From Sphingorhabdus profundilacus (GTDB lineage Bacteria; Pseudomonadota; Alphaproteobacteria; Sphingomonadales; Sphingomonadaceae): a DNA stretch of 64,000 bases. A program made the position numbers and the translations under genes. How positions within the stretch are numbered: position 1 is the first letter of the stretch; each line of letters starts with the position of its first letter. The notes under the pieces are model-generated. The model searched no databases and was not told the origin of the DNA. It saw nothing but the letters and a program-made list of their open reading frames with translations. Positions 17,226 through 25,677 of the stretch are shown here, piece after piece. The stretch lies in assembly GCF_009769755.1 (NCBI RefSeq), contig NZ_SDWJ01000002.1:1178001-1242000 (forward strand), written 5' to 3'.

Positions 17226-17861
17226 ATGATGATCAACAACGACTTAAGACAAACATTTTGCGGAGTTTTGGGATATGATGCCTTAGAGGCAATGATAAAA
17301 ATGGAGACGAATGACAACCAACCGGCGCGGCGCGATTTCGTGCGATCCGCTTTTGCCGCAATTGAAGGCTGGCTATGGTTGTATCGACAAAACATTCAGG
17401 AAATGGTGGCTTCAATCCGCGGACTGACGCCATTGGAACGATCCGCATTTGAAGAAAAAAGTTTTAGCATTAGCGAAACTGGCAAACTCAAAGAGCAAGA
17501 GAGATTTGTTCCCCTAGCGGTCATGTTCCGTTTTGTTGTCAAACTAGCCGAGAAGGAGTTTGGCGAACGGCTCATCGATTTTTCATCCGCGGACTGGCAA
17601 AATTTTAGACATGCAATCCGCATCCGAAACCGTATTACGCACCCCAAGACCAGTGAAGATCTGAATTTGTCAAAGAAAGATATCGAACTTGTAAGGGGTG
17701 CGCTTTTATGGACATTTGCTAATGTGGTCACTGGGAGTGAGCGAGCTCAGCTTGCCTTGACCAATCATGTCGGTTCTATGCGAGAAGTTTTAGACGAACT
17801 GGCAACCGGCAACCCCGAGACAATAGCTCTGTATCAGTCTGTTCTATCAGGCGTCAGCTGA
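17226..17861 (+). CDS. Unknown protein with a HEPN-like RNxxxH motif
   Basis: 211-residue, mainly helical protein of no family I can name. Near residue 140 it has FRHAIRIRNRITHPK, which fits the Rx4H motif (with N after R) of HEPN ribonucleases. ATG 17226 or 17229 follows a strong GGAGGT (17215-17220). Base composition is clearly more AT-rich than its neighbours, suggesting acquisition. No nucleotidyltransferase (MNT) partner is adjacent. It could be an orphan RNA-binding or toxin-like protein; assignment rests on one motif. Confidence 0.5.
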   Translation: MMINNDLRQTFCGVLGYDALEAMIKMETNDNQPARRDFVRSAFAAIEGWLWLYRQNIQEMVASIRGLTPLERSAFEEKSFSISETGKLKEQERFVPLAVMFRFVVKLAEKEFGERLIDFSSADWQNFRHAIRIRNRITHPKTSEDLNLSKKDIELVRGALLWTFANVVTGSERAQLALTNHVGSMREVLDELATGNPETIALYQSVLSGVS

Positions 17862-17878
17862 CACCATCAATTTCAAGC

Positions 17879-18121
17879 TTACGCCAATCCCAAAGCCGAC
17901 TTATAAACGTCGAGAAGTGCTTCCATCTCTTGGCGATCATCATTGCTCATTTTGCGCAGCTTCAATATTTGGCGCATGATTTTTGTATCGTAACCTTGAC
18001 TTTTAGCCTCAGAAAAAACGTCGCGAATATCGTCAGAAATTCCCTTTTTCTCTTCATCCAAACGCTCAATGCGCTCCATAAATAGGCGCAGTTGTTCATT
18101 GGAAACAGCGGCATCTGCCAT
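17879..18121 (-). CDS. gapR: GapR-like DNA-binding protein (DUF2312)
   Basis: 80-residue DUF2312/UPF0335 protein: N-terminal coiled coil (EQLRLFMERIERLDEEKKGI) and the conserved FSEAKSQGYDTKIMRQILKLRK. Caulobacter GapR of this family clamps overtwisted DNA ahead of replication and transcription. It is slightly shorter than the Caulobacter protein. Convergent with the HEPN-like gene, only 17 bases apart. Function is by homology. Confidence 0.85.
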   Translation of the reverse strand: MADAAVSNEQLRLFMERIERLDEEKKGISDDIRDVFSEAKSQGYDTKIMRQILKLRKMSNDDRQEMEALLDVYKSALGLA

Positions 18122-18187
18122 AATATTCTCCTGTTAGTTGGGTGAGTGCCGATGATTGTCGGCGGCCCGAATCAGATTGGCACCCGC

Positions 18188-18481
18188 TTAATGCGACGCT
18201 GCGTTCTTCGCTATGCTTTCCTGCATCAGTTGCAGCTTTTCCGGCGTTGCTTCGCTCTGGTAGCGGGCCTTCCATTCTGCGGCCGGCATGCCGTGGATCA
18301 GTTCGCGGGCCTCGTCCTTGGTGAAGTTGCCATTGGCCTCCATCACCCAGTCGGCCAAGCAGTTGCGGCAAAATCCGGCTAGGCCCATCAGGTCGATATT
18401 TTCGGCATCATGCCGGTGCTGCAGATGCGCCACCAGGCGGCGGAATGCAGCGGCGGCGGCTTGGTCGGTCAATTCTTTCAT
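18188..18481 (-). CDS. DUF1244 domain-containing protein
   Basis: 97-residue protein with the DUF1244 core FRRLVAHLQHRHDAENIDLMG and GFCRNCLADWV, including a conserved Cys-x-x-Cys. It is a small helical protein found in proteobacteria, function unknown. Upstream of gapR on the same strand (66 bases apart), so possibly co-transcribed. Divergent from pyruvate kinase. Confidence 0.85.
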   Translation of the reverse strand: MKELTDQAAAAAFRRLVAHLQHRHDAENIDLMGLAGFCRNCLADWVMEANGNFTKDEARELIHGMPAAEWKARYQSEATPEKLQLMQESIAKNAASH

Positions 18482-18578
18482 CGGTGAATACCTATTCTTC
18501 GTTCGCGAAGGCCTTTCGCCTTGATTCCCTTGTGCTATAGCTCGTCAAATTACATTTTCCAGCCAACGGAGCGGATGC

Positions 18579-20030
18579 TTGACACAATATTCGAAACCAC
18601 GTGCCCGCAAGGTCCGAATTCTTGCCACTCTTGGCCCCGCCAGCGACACGCCGGAAATGATCGAAAAACTGTTTCTTGCAGGTGCCGATGCCTTTCGCAT
18701 CAATATGAGCCACGGTGAGCAGGCGGACAAGGCAAAGCTTGTCGAGCATATCCGCGGGCTGGAAAAGAAATATGGCCGCCCGACCACAATATTGGTCGAT
18801 TTACAGGGACCCAAATTACGCATCGACAAGTTCGCCGACGGTAAGGTTGAGCTGAAAACCGGATCAAAGTTCACATTGGATGCGGATAAAACACCCGGCA
18901 ACGCAAACCGCGTATACCTCCCGCATCCCGAAATTTTTGCTGCCCTCGAACCACAAACCCGGCTTTTGCTGGACGATGGCAAATTGGTATTGCGCGTATT
19001 GACGGTTGCGCCGCAAAAAATTGAAACAATGGTCGAAGTCGGCGGCATGTTGTCTGACCGCAAGGGGCTGAATGTCCCTGATGTGGTGGTGCCTGTGGCT
19101 GCGCTGACCGAAAAAGACAGATCCGATCTTGCCTTTGCCGTGTCGCAACATGTCGACTGGATCGCCATGTCCTTTGTGCAGCGGCCCGAAGATGTGGCCG
19201 AGGGCAAGAAGCTGATCGGCGGCAAGGCGGCTTTGTTGGCAAAGATTGAAAAGCCGGCGGCCATTGGGCGGCTCGAAGAGATTCTGGAGCTGGCCGATGC
19301 GGTGATGGTGGCGCGCGGTGATCTGGGCGTCGAACTGCCGCCTGAACAGGTGCCGCCGTTGCAGAAACGGATCGTCAGCACCGCACGGCGGATGGGCAAG
19401 CCGGTGGTCGTCGCCACGCAAATGCTCGAGTCGATGATCACCTCGCCGTCGCCAACACGTGCCGAAGTGTCGGACGTGGCGACGGCGATTTATGACGGGG
19501 CGGATGCGATCATGCTGTCGGCTGAAACCGCCGCAGGGGCCTGGCCCATTGAGGCAGTGTCGATCATGGACCGGATCGCGATGCAGGTCGAAAGCGACCC
19601 TGACTATCACGCCCGCGTCCAGTTCACCAAGATCCGCGCCGATGCGACCACCGCCGATGCCCTGGCGGCGTCTGCGGCGCAGATTGTGCAGACCATCGAT
19701 ACCAGCGCGATCATCTGCTTCACCTCGTCCGGATCAACCGCGCGGCGGATCGCGCGGGAACGGCCGATGGTTCCGGTACTCGTGCTGACATCGCACATCG
19801 CGACCGCGCGGCGGCTGGGTCTGCTCTGGGGCGCGCATAGCGTGCGGACCAAGGACATTGGCAGCTTCGAAGAAATGGTCGCCAAGGGCCGCCGCATGGC
19901 GCTGCGCCATCATCTGGGGACGGCGGGCGCGCGGATCATCATCATGGCCGGTGTTCCCTTCGGCACACCGGGCTCGACCAATGTGCTGCACATCGTCCGC
20001 CTGACGGGGGATGAGTTGAAGGGGCATTGA
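18579..20030 (+). CDS. pyk: Pyruvate kinase
   Basis: Final step of glycolysis, PEP + ADP to pyruvate + ATP. The 483-residue product has the signatures KVRILATLGPASDTPEMIEKL, AFRINMSHG, VDLQGPKLRI, the active-site strand LAKIEKPAAIGRLEEIL and MVARGDLGVELPPEQVP. It starts at TTG 18579, seven bases after GGAG (18568-18571); the ATG at 18575 is out of frame. Single-gene unit, divergent from DUF1244. Confidence 0.96.
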   Translation: MTQYSKPRARKVRILATLGPASDTPEMIEKLFLAGADAFRINMSHGEQADKAKLVEHIRGLEKKYGRPTTILVDLQGPKLRIDKFADGKVELKTGSKFTLDADKTPGNANRVYLPHPEIFAALEPQTRLLLDDGKLVLRVLTVAPQKIETMVEVGGMLSDRKGLNVPDVVVPVAALTEKDRSDLAFAVSQHVDWIAMSFVQRPEDVAEGKKLIGGKAALLAKIEKPAAIGRLEEILELADAVMVARGDLGVELPPEQVPPLQKRIVSTARRMGKPVVVATQMLESMITSPSPTRAEVSDVATAIYDGADAIMLSAETAAGAWPIEAVSIMDRIAMQVESDPDYHARVQFTKIRADATTADALAASAAQIVQTIDTSAIICFTSSGSTARRIARERPMVPVLVLTSHIATARRLGLLWGAHSVRTKDIGSFEEMVAKGRRMALRHHLGTAGARIIIMAGVPFGTPGSTNVLHIVRLTGDELKGH

Positions 20031-20175
20031 TCCGATTTTGGGGTGATTTTGCTTAGAAAGGAAAATGGGGTGGGGATTACATTTCCTCTCCCCGACTGCC
20101 TTTGCCCCCCGCTTTTAGGGACCTATCTCGGCTAACTCCGGTCACTCTTCCAAATCCAGCGCAGCTCACACCCTA

Positions 20176-20196
20176 ACCCTGAAACAAGTTCAGGGT
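20176..20196. repeat. REP-like hairpin ACCCTGAA/TTCAGGGT
   Basis: Perfect 8-bp arms (20176-20183 and 20189-20196) with loop ACAAG, in the 326-base gap between convergent pyk and queA. The core resembles the element at 49276-49326. The rest of 20031-20356 shows C-rich tracts and a T-rich stretch (20281-20340) but no gene; the T-rich part is preceded by no clear stem. Confidence 0.6.
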
Positions 20197-20356
20197 GACG
20201 GTGGATGGGTGGTTCGGATTGCGGTCGAAGGAGCATATTCAGGGTGAACGCAGTTGTGAATTTACGGGTTTGTGGCGGACATTCGCTCTTCTTCTTTTTC
20301 CCCTTATTCCTTCTGACGAAAAATTTTCAACATTTCTTCTGGTTCACTGCGCCTGA

Positions 20357-21388
20357 TCAGGCCGGCAGCAACAGGCTGGAATCACCATAAGAGTAAAAGC
20401 GATATTCGCTGGCAATGGCATGGACGTAAGCGGCCTGCATGGTTTCGCGGCCCATCAGCGCGCTGACCAGCATGAACAGGGTTGATTTGGGCAGGTGGAA
20501 ATTGGTCATCAGACCCTGGATGGCCTTGAATCGATAGCCCGGCGTGATGAAGATGTCGGTGTCGCCCGAAAACGCGCTGATGGTTCCGTCGGCGTCCGCC
20601 GCGCTTTCGACGAGCCTGAGCGAGGTTGTTCCCACCGCTATGAGACGCCCGCCATATTCGCGAACCTCATTCAGCTTGCGCGCCGTTTCTGCGGGTATTT
20701 CACCCCATTCATGGTGCATGACATGTTCAGTGGTGTCGTCGGCTTTGACCGGCAGAAAAGTACCTGCGCCAACGTGCAATGTCAGGGTCGCGGTTATGAT
20801 ACCGGCCGCTGCGACCGCCGCCATCAATTCGGGGGTGAAGTGTAAAGATGCGGTCGGGGCGGCGACGGCGCCGTCTTTTTGGGCAAACATTGTTTGATAA
20901 TCTTGCTCATCACGCGCGTCGGTCGGGCGCTTGCCCGCAATATAGGGCGGCAATGGCATTGTTCCGGCGCGGCCTAGCAACAATTCAACGGGTTCATCCC
21001 CCTGAAAATGCAGCGTAAAGCTGCCATCGTCATGGCGCGTTTCGGCCAGCGCGGTGACGTTCGATCCGAAATCCACAATTTCACCGACGCGCAGGCGTTT
21101 GCCATTGCGGATGAATGCCTGCCATCGGCGCAGGTCGATGCGTTTGTGCAATGTCGCCCCTATTTTCGCTGCACCGCGCTTACCTTCCAACTGGGCCGGT
21201 ATGACACGGGTGTCGTTGAAAATCAGGCAGTCGCCGGCGCGCAGGGCAGACGGTAAATCGCGGACATGGGCATCACGCAGCGCCGCCTGTCCTGAAACAA
21301 GCAACATGCGTGCGGAATCGCGCGGGACCGCAGGGCGAAGGGCGATCCGTTCGGGTGGCAAGTCGAAATCAAACAGGTCAACGCGCAT
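20357..21388 (-). CDS. queA: S-adenosylmethionine:tRNA ribosyltransferase-isomerase
   Basis: Transfers the ribosyl moiety of SAM to 7-aminomethyl-7-deazaguanine in tRNA, making epoxyqueuosine. The 343-residue product starts [20 protein letters not shown] and has the family motifs [37 protein letters not shown] and [17 protein letters not shown]. The next enzyme of the pathway, QueG, is 37 kb away in this window. Shares orientation with the cyclophilin gene upstream (29 bases apart). Confidence 0.97.
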   Translation of the reverse strand: MRVDLFDFDLPPERIALRPAVPRDSARMLLVSGQAALRDAHVRDLPSALRAGDCLIFNDTRVIPAQLEGKRGAAKIGATLHKRIDLRRWQAFIRNGKRLRVGEIVDFGSNVTALAETRHDDGSFTLHFQGDEPVELLLGRAGTMPLPPYIAGKRPTDARDEQDYQTMFAQKDGAVAAPTASLHFTPELMAAVAAAGIITATLTLHVGAGTFLPVKADDTTEHVMHHEWGEIPAETARKLNEVREYGGRLIAVGTTSLRLVESAADADGTISAFSGDTDIFITPGYRFKAIQGLMTNFHLPKSTLFMLVSALMGRETMQAAYVHAIASEYRFYSYGDSSLLLPA

Positions 21389-21417
21389 ATGGCCTGCCCT
21401 GATCCCCTGCGCTTACC

Positions 21418-22044
21418 CTAATCATTCATGATCTGGGGCGCGGCGACCAGCGGCGGGGTGACATTGTCCGCCCCGATGGAAGCCTGCAAGACCTTGCTTG
21501 GGCTTTCGGGGGGTTCGCCGCGTTCAATCGCGTCGACATATTGCATGCCTGAAATGACACGGCCGAAGACGGTATATTTGTTGTCCAGGCTGAATCGCGG
21601 TTGAAAACAGATGAAGAACTGGCTGTTGGCAGTGTCGGGTTCATTGGTTCGCGCCATGGACACTGTGCCGCGCAAATGCGGGGTTTTGTTAAACTCCGCC
21701 TTTAAGTCGGGCAGTTGCGATCCGCCTTGTCCGGTCCCGGTAGGATCGCCGGTTTGGGCCATGAACCCGTCAATCACGCGATGGAATATGACTCCATTGT
21801 AAAACCCCTGCCGGGCGAGCGTTTTGATGCGTTCGACATGCATCGGCGCGATTTCGGGAAAGAGCTGTATGGTCACGCGGCCCCCCGTCGACAGATCAAG
21901 GTGCAGGATATTTTCAGGCGATGGTGCCTCGGCTACTGCTGGTGCAACAGGGGCTTCTTGGGCGCGCAAATTGGCAGGTAACAGCAGGGTTAAGGCAAGA
22001 AAGACAGCGGAAATAGCGCGGGCGAACGGGTAGCAAGCAGACAT
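21418..22044 (-). CDS. Cyclophilin-type peptidyl-prolyl isomerase, exported
   Basis: Catalyses cis-trans isomerisation of prolyl bonds in the periplasm. ATG 22044 gives a signal peptide (ALTLLLPANLRAQ). The cyclophilin core follows: YNGVIFHRVIDGFMAQTGDP, RGTVSMARTNEPDTANSQFF and DNKYTVFGRVISGM, with catalytic Arg in FHRV and the Gln-containing FMAQTGDP. The frame is open to 22107, but no Shine-Dalgarno supports that start. Probably co-transcribed with queA. Confidence 0.92.
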   Translation of the reverse strand: MSACYPFARAISAVFLALTLLLPANLRAQEAPVAPAVAEAPSPENILHLDLSTGGRVTIQLFPEIAPMHVERIKTLARQGFYNGVIFHRVIDGFMAQTGDPTGTGQGGSQLPDLKAEFNKTPHLRGTVSMARTNEPDTANSQFFICFQPRFSLDNKYTVFGRVISGMQYVDAIERGEPPESPSKVLQASIGADNVTPPLVAAPQIMND

Positions 22045-22436
22045 CAGGATGGGGTATCTCCACAACAAGGTTGCGACGCTATTAACGAAAGCCGCTGTCG
22101 CTGTCATGAATGAAATAACACGGCCCGCGGTGGGGACCAGCTAAATACTGAATGCTGATGTTCCGTATAGAAAATCTTGTCTGGTCGATTTATCGAATCT
22201 GGCCCGGAAATACTGTGGCAAAATTACTACATGCTTTAAAATTTCCCGTCTCGATTCAGCAATTTCTTTGCGCGATGCAGGCTTTTCGGCCAAAGCTAAG
22301 GTAACCTAGAGTGGTTTCGTCCGCCGTTTAGCATGCCCGATGCTTGCGGAGTGGGTGAAAATCTGGGGCATTGTACAAGCTTTGCAAACGCGACCCAAGT
22401 GTTTGCATCACCCAAATAGCTATGGAGGGCTATGCC
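22045..22436. other. Intergenic region before the TonB receptor
   Basis: Divergent promoter region between the cyclophilin and a TonB receptor. No gene. It is AT-rich around 22140-22260, and its 3' part (22353-22413) holds a nested inverted repeat listed separately. Confidence 0.4.
22353..22413 (+). promoter_or_regulatory. Nested stem-loop leader of the TonB receptor mRNA
   Basis: The outer arms GGGTGA (22353-22358) and TCACCC (22408-22413) enclose an inner hairpin TGCAAAC/GTTTGCA (22383-22389 with 22401-22407) that directly abuts the outer right arm. The structure ends ten bases before the Shine-Dalgarno GGAGGG (22424-22429). Regulatory role is inferred from position and from the comparable layout before the other receptor. 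Confidence 0.4.
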
Positions 22437-25400
22437 GTGAAAACTACACGTATCAGCAATTTGAAATATGCTGCAGCACCGATTGCAATCGGTCTGGCGC
22501 TGATTTCCACACCATCGTTCGCGCAAAATGCGGTCGAGGAAGAAGCCAGCGAGGCAATCATCGTCACAGGTTCGCGCATTGCGCGCCCCAATCTGGAATC
22601 TTCAAGCCCTATCACTGTTGTAAGCAGTGAAGACATCAAGCTTCAAGGAACCGTCCGGGTTGAAGATCTGTTGAATTCACTTCCATCGGTTTTTGCAAGC
22701 CAGGCTTCGACTTTGTCGAACGGTGCGGACGGAACAGCTTCTGTCGACCTTCGCGGTCTTGGAACAAGCCGTACATTGAGCTTGGTCAATGGCCGTCGCC
22801 TTCTTCCTGGCGACCCTAGCCCAACAAGCGGTTCGGCTGCGGATATCAATATCATTCCGGCCGCTATTCTAAAGCGCGTTGAAGTGCTGACCGGTGGTGC
22901 CTCGTCGACCTATGGTGCGGACGCTGTTGCAGGTGTTGTCAACTTCATCATCGATACAGATTTCACCGGTATTCGTTTTGACGGCCAGTACAGCCTGTTC
23001 CAACACAATAACCGGAACAAGTTGTTGCCACCCTTGCTCGATGCGCGTCAGGCGCAAGGCCTTGCCGGCTATGGCTATCCTGAAGGAAGCGTGACCGATG
23101 GTGGCGCGTTTGATGGCACGGTTTCCATCGGCAGCGGCTTTGACGGTGATCGTGGACACGCAGTGGTCTATTTCGGCTATCGCAACGTAAAGCCTGTTGT
23201 TCAGGCAAATCGTGACTACAGCGCCTGCGTTCTTCAGAACACCGGCGGTGGCGCGAACCAGTGCGGTGGCTCTGCAACTTCACCCGAAGGCAATGTCCTT
23301 GTTTTCGATGGCGGCACTTCGACCTTTTATTCGTTCGCACCAGGCGGCGGGTTCAACAATGCGGCAACGCGGTTCAACTTTGCCCCGACAAATTTCTTCC
23401 AGCGTAACGACGAACGGTACACTGCGGGTCTTTTCGCGAATTATGAAATCAATGATGCCATCAAGCCTTATATGGAATTCATGTTCATGGACGACAGAAC
23501 CGTCGCCCAGATCGCGCCATCGGGTAACTTTGGCAACACATTGACGATCAACAGCGACAACCCGCTGATTTCGGCAGCCCAGCGTGCGGTCATTTTCGAC
23601 AATGAAAACCTCATTAACGGCTTCCTTGGGACATTCCCGCTCGCCGTGGGTGCGCCATACAACCCTAATCCGGGCGCCGCTCCAATCAACTTTATCGACC
23701 CGACAACGGGCCTGCCGTACAACCGGGCCTATTTCCAGTTGCTGCGTCGTAACATTGAAGGCGGTCCACGTCGTTCCGATTTGCAACACACCAACTTCCG
23801 CGCTGTTCTGGGCAGCAAGGGCGATTTGGGCAAGGCATGGTCTTACGACGCCTATTATCAATATGGCCGCTCTAATTATTCGCAAGTTTACACCAACGAA
23901 TTTTCGGTTGCCCGCCTGACCAAGGCACTGGACGTTGTTGCCGGACCAGGCGGCGTGCCAATCTGCCGTTCGGTTCGTGATGGCACCGACCCCAATTGCG
24001 TACCGTATAACGTATTTGCAGGTCTGGGTGGCGCGAGCGCCGCTGCAGTCAATTACCTCAATGCAAGCGGTTTCCAAAAAGGTCAGACATCTGAACAGGT
24101 CTTTTCTGCTTCGATGACAGGCCTGCTTGGCGAATATGGCGTCAAGGCACCTTGGGCGAATGACGGCGTTGCCATCAACTTTGGTGTTGAGTGGCGCAAA
24201 GAATCGCTCGAACTGTTGACCGACAATGCGTTCCAGACAGGCGATCTGACCGGTCAGGGCGGCGCTACTTTGCCGCTATCGGGTGATTTCACCGTGAAGG
24301 AATTCTTTGTCGAGGCACAGATCCCCGTCATACAAGATAGCTTCATCCAGGAATTGTCGTTTAACACCGGCTTCCGTTATTCGGATTACAAGACAAGCTC
24401 GGGCAATTCCTACAGCACGAGCACCTACAAGATCGCTGCTGATCTTGCCCCTGTCGAAGACATCCGTTTCCGTGCGGCCTATAACCGTGCGGTTCGTGCG
24501 CCTAACATTCAGGAATTGTTTGCAACGCCAACAGTCGGCCTGAACGGTTCGGTTGATCCGTGCGCCGGCGTGGTCATCACTGCGGCTGATTTTGGCTGCT
24601 TGGCGCAAGGACTGATTGTCGGTCAAACGACAGCAGCAAACCCTGCCGGACAGTATAACGGCTTTGTTGGTGGCAACCCCAACCTGTCACCTGAAAAGGC
24701 AACAACCAAGACAATCGGTTTCGTGCTGCAGCCATCGTTCTTGCCGCGCTTTTCACTCACCGTCGACTATTTTGACATCAAGGTTGCGAACGCTATCCGT
24801 TCGTTCGGCCAAGATGCCATTCTTGGTGATTGTATCGCAAACGCAACCGCAACATTTACACCCGTTTCATGCGGACTGGTAGATCGTGATGCGGCTGGTT
24901 CAATCTGGCTAACCCCAGGTGGATTTGTGAACGATTTGCCAAACAATGTCGGTGAAGTGCAAACCAAGGGCATTGAAATCAACAGTGGTTATAATACCGA
25001 ACTGGGTAGCCTTGGAACATTGTCCTTCAGCTTTGTCGGAACCTATCTGGATGCCTATAAGGTCGATAACGGCCTGACCCAGCCTTATGACTGCGCGGGC
25101 CTCTATGGTCCAACTTGCAGCAAGGGCGGCACCACGGACAGCGGCGCGCCGCTTCCTAAATGGCGTCACAAGGTGCGGACAACATTGCAGATGACCAATG
25201 GCATTGGTCTTTCACTGCAATGGCGTCGTGTCGGTAAGGTACGGGCTGAAACGCTTTCGAGCAATCCGTCGCTTTCCGGTGCATTCAACTTTGACCCAGG
25301 TCTTCGTATCAAGGCTCAGGATTATTTTGACCTTGCCACGACCGTTGCAATTGGCGACAATTTCAACTTCCGTCTGGGCGTAAATAACGTGCTTGATAAG

Positions 25401-25544
25401 CAACCGCCATTGGTCACATCAGGAAACGGCAACCGTGCCGGATCCAATTTGTGCCCAACCGGACCTTGCAATGGCAACACCTATCCTGCGACTTATGACG
25501 CACTGGGCCGCTATCTCTATGCGGGTATAACACTGGATTTCTAA
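22437..25544 (+). CDS. TonB-dependent receptor
   Basis: Outer-membrane active transporter with N-terminal plug and 22-strand barrel. GTG 22437, seven bases after GGAGGG, gives a 1035-residue product with signal peptide (ending STPSFAQN), the plug motifs AIIVTGSRIARPNLES, VDLRGLGTSRTLSLVNGRRL and VLTGGASSTYGADAVAGVVN, and a barrel ending in ITLDF with the C-terminal Phe expected for outer-membrane insertion. Substrate unknown; the family in sphingomonads covers oligosaccharides, peptides and siderophores. A TPR-sulfotransferase gene follows. Confidence 0.95.
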   Translation: MKTTRISNLKYAAAPIAIGLALISTPSFAQNAVEEEASEAIIVTGSRIARPNLESSSPITVVSSEDIKLQGTVRVEDLLNSLPSVFASQASTLSNGADGTASVDLRGLGTSRTLSLVNGRRLLPGDPSPTSGSAADINIIPAAILKRVEVLTGGASSTYGADAVAGVVNFIIDTDFTGIRFDGQYSLFQHNNRNKLLPPLLDARQAQGLAGYGYPEGSVTDGGAFDGTVSIGSGFDGDRGHAVVYFGYRNVKPVVQANRDYSACVLQNTGGGANQCGGSATSPEGNVLVFDGGTSTFYSFAPGGGFNNAATRFNFAPTNFFQRNDERYTAGLFANYEINDAIKPYMEFMFMDDRTVAQIAPSGNFGNTLTINSDNPLISAAQRAVIFDNENLINGFLGTFPLAVGAPYNPNPGAAPINFIDPTTGLPYNRAYFQLLRRNIEGGPRRSDLQHTNFRAVLGSKGDLGKAWSYDAYYQYGRSNYSQVYTNEFSVARLTKALDVVAGPGGVPICRSVRDGTDPNCVPYNVFAGLGGASAAAVNYLNASGFQKGQTSEQVFSASMTGLLGEYGVKAPWANDGVAINFGVEWRKESLELLTDNAFQTGDLTGQGGATLPLSGDFTVKEFFVEAQIPVIQDSFIQELSFNTGFRYSDYKTSSGNSYSTSTYKIAADLAPVEDIRFRAAYNRAVRAPNIQELFATPTVGLNGSVDPCAGVVITAADFGCLAQGLIVGQTTAANPAGQYNGFVGGNPNLSPEKATTKTIGFVLQPSFLPRFSLTVDYFDIKVANAIRSFGQDAILGDCIANATATFTPVSCGLVDRDAAGSIWLTPGGFVNDLPNNVGEVQTKGIEINSGYNTELGSLGTLSFSFVGTYLDAYKVDNGLTQPYDCAGLYGPTCSKGGTTDSGAPLPKWRHKVRTTLQMTNGIGLSLQWRRVGKVRAETLSSNPSLSGAFNFDPGLRIKAQDYFDLATTVAIGDNFNFRLGVNNVLDKQPPLVTSGNGNRAGSNLCPTGPCNGNTYPATYDALGRYLYAGITLDF

Positions 25545-25567
25545 ATCCGGTTTGAAAGTGAAGTTCA

Positions 25568-25600
25568 GGCGGCCGGCATCACACCGGCCGCCTTTTCTTT
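25568..25600 (+). terminator. Intrinsic terminator of the TonB receptor gene
   Basis: Perfect 9-bp stem GGCGGCCGG/CCGGCCGCC (25568-25576 with 25584-25592), 7-base loop, then TTTTCTTTT. Confidence 0.93.
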
Positions 25601-25677
25601 TGCCTGAACACGGTCTATTCGACTGTTGCTGAGGTGCCCTGTTCTGCCAGCCTCCAAAAACGGATTGATTGGACTCC

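Noticed and set aside
20031-20356. Terminator of pyk at the T-rich tract
   Set aside because: No stable stem directly precedes the T-rich stretch at 20281-20340.
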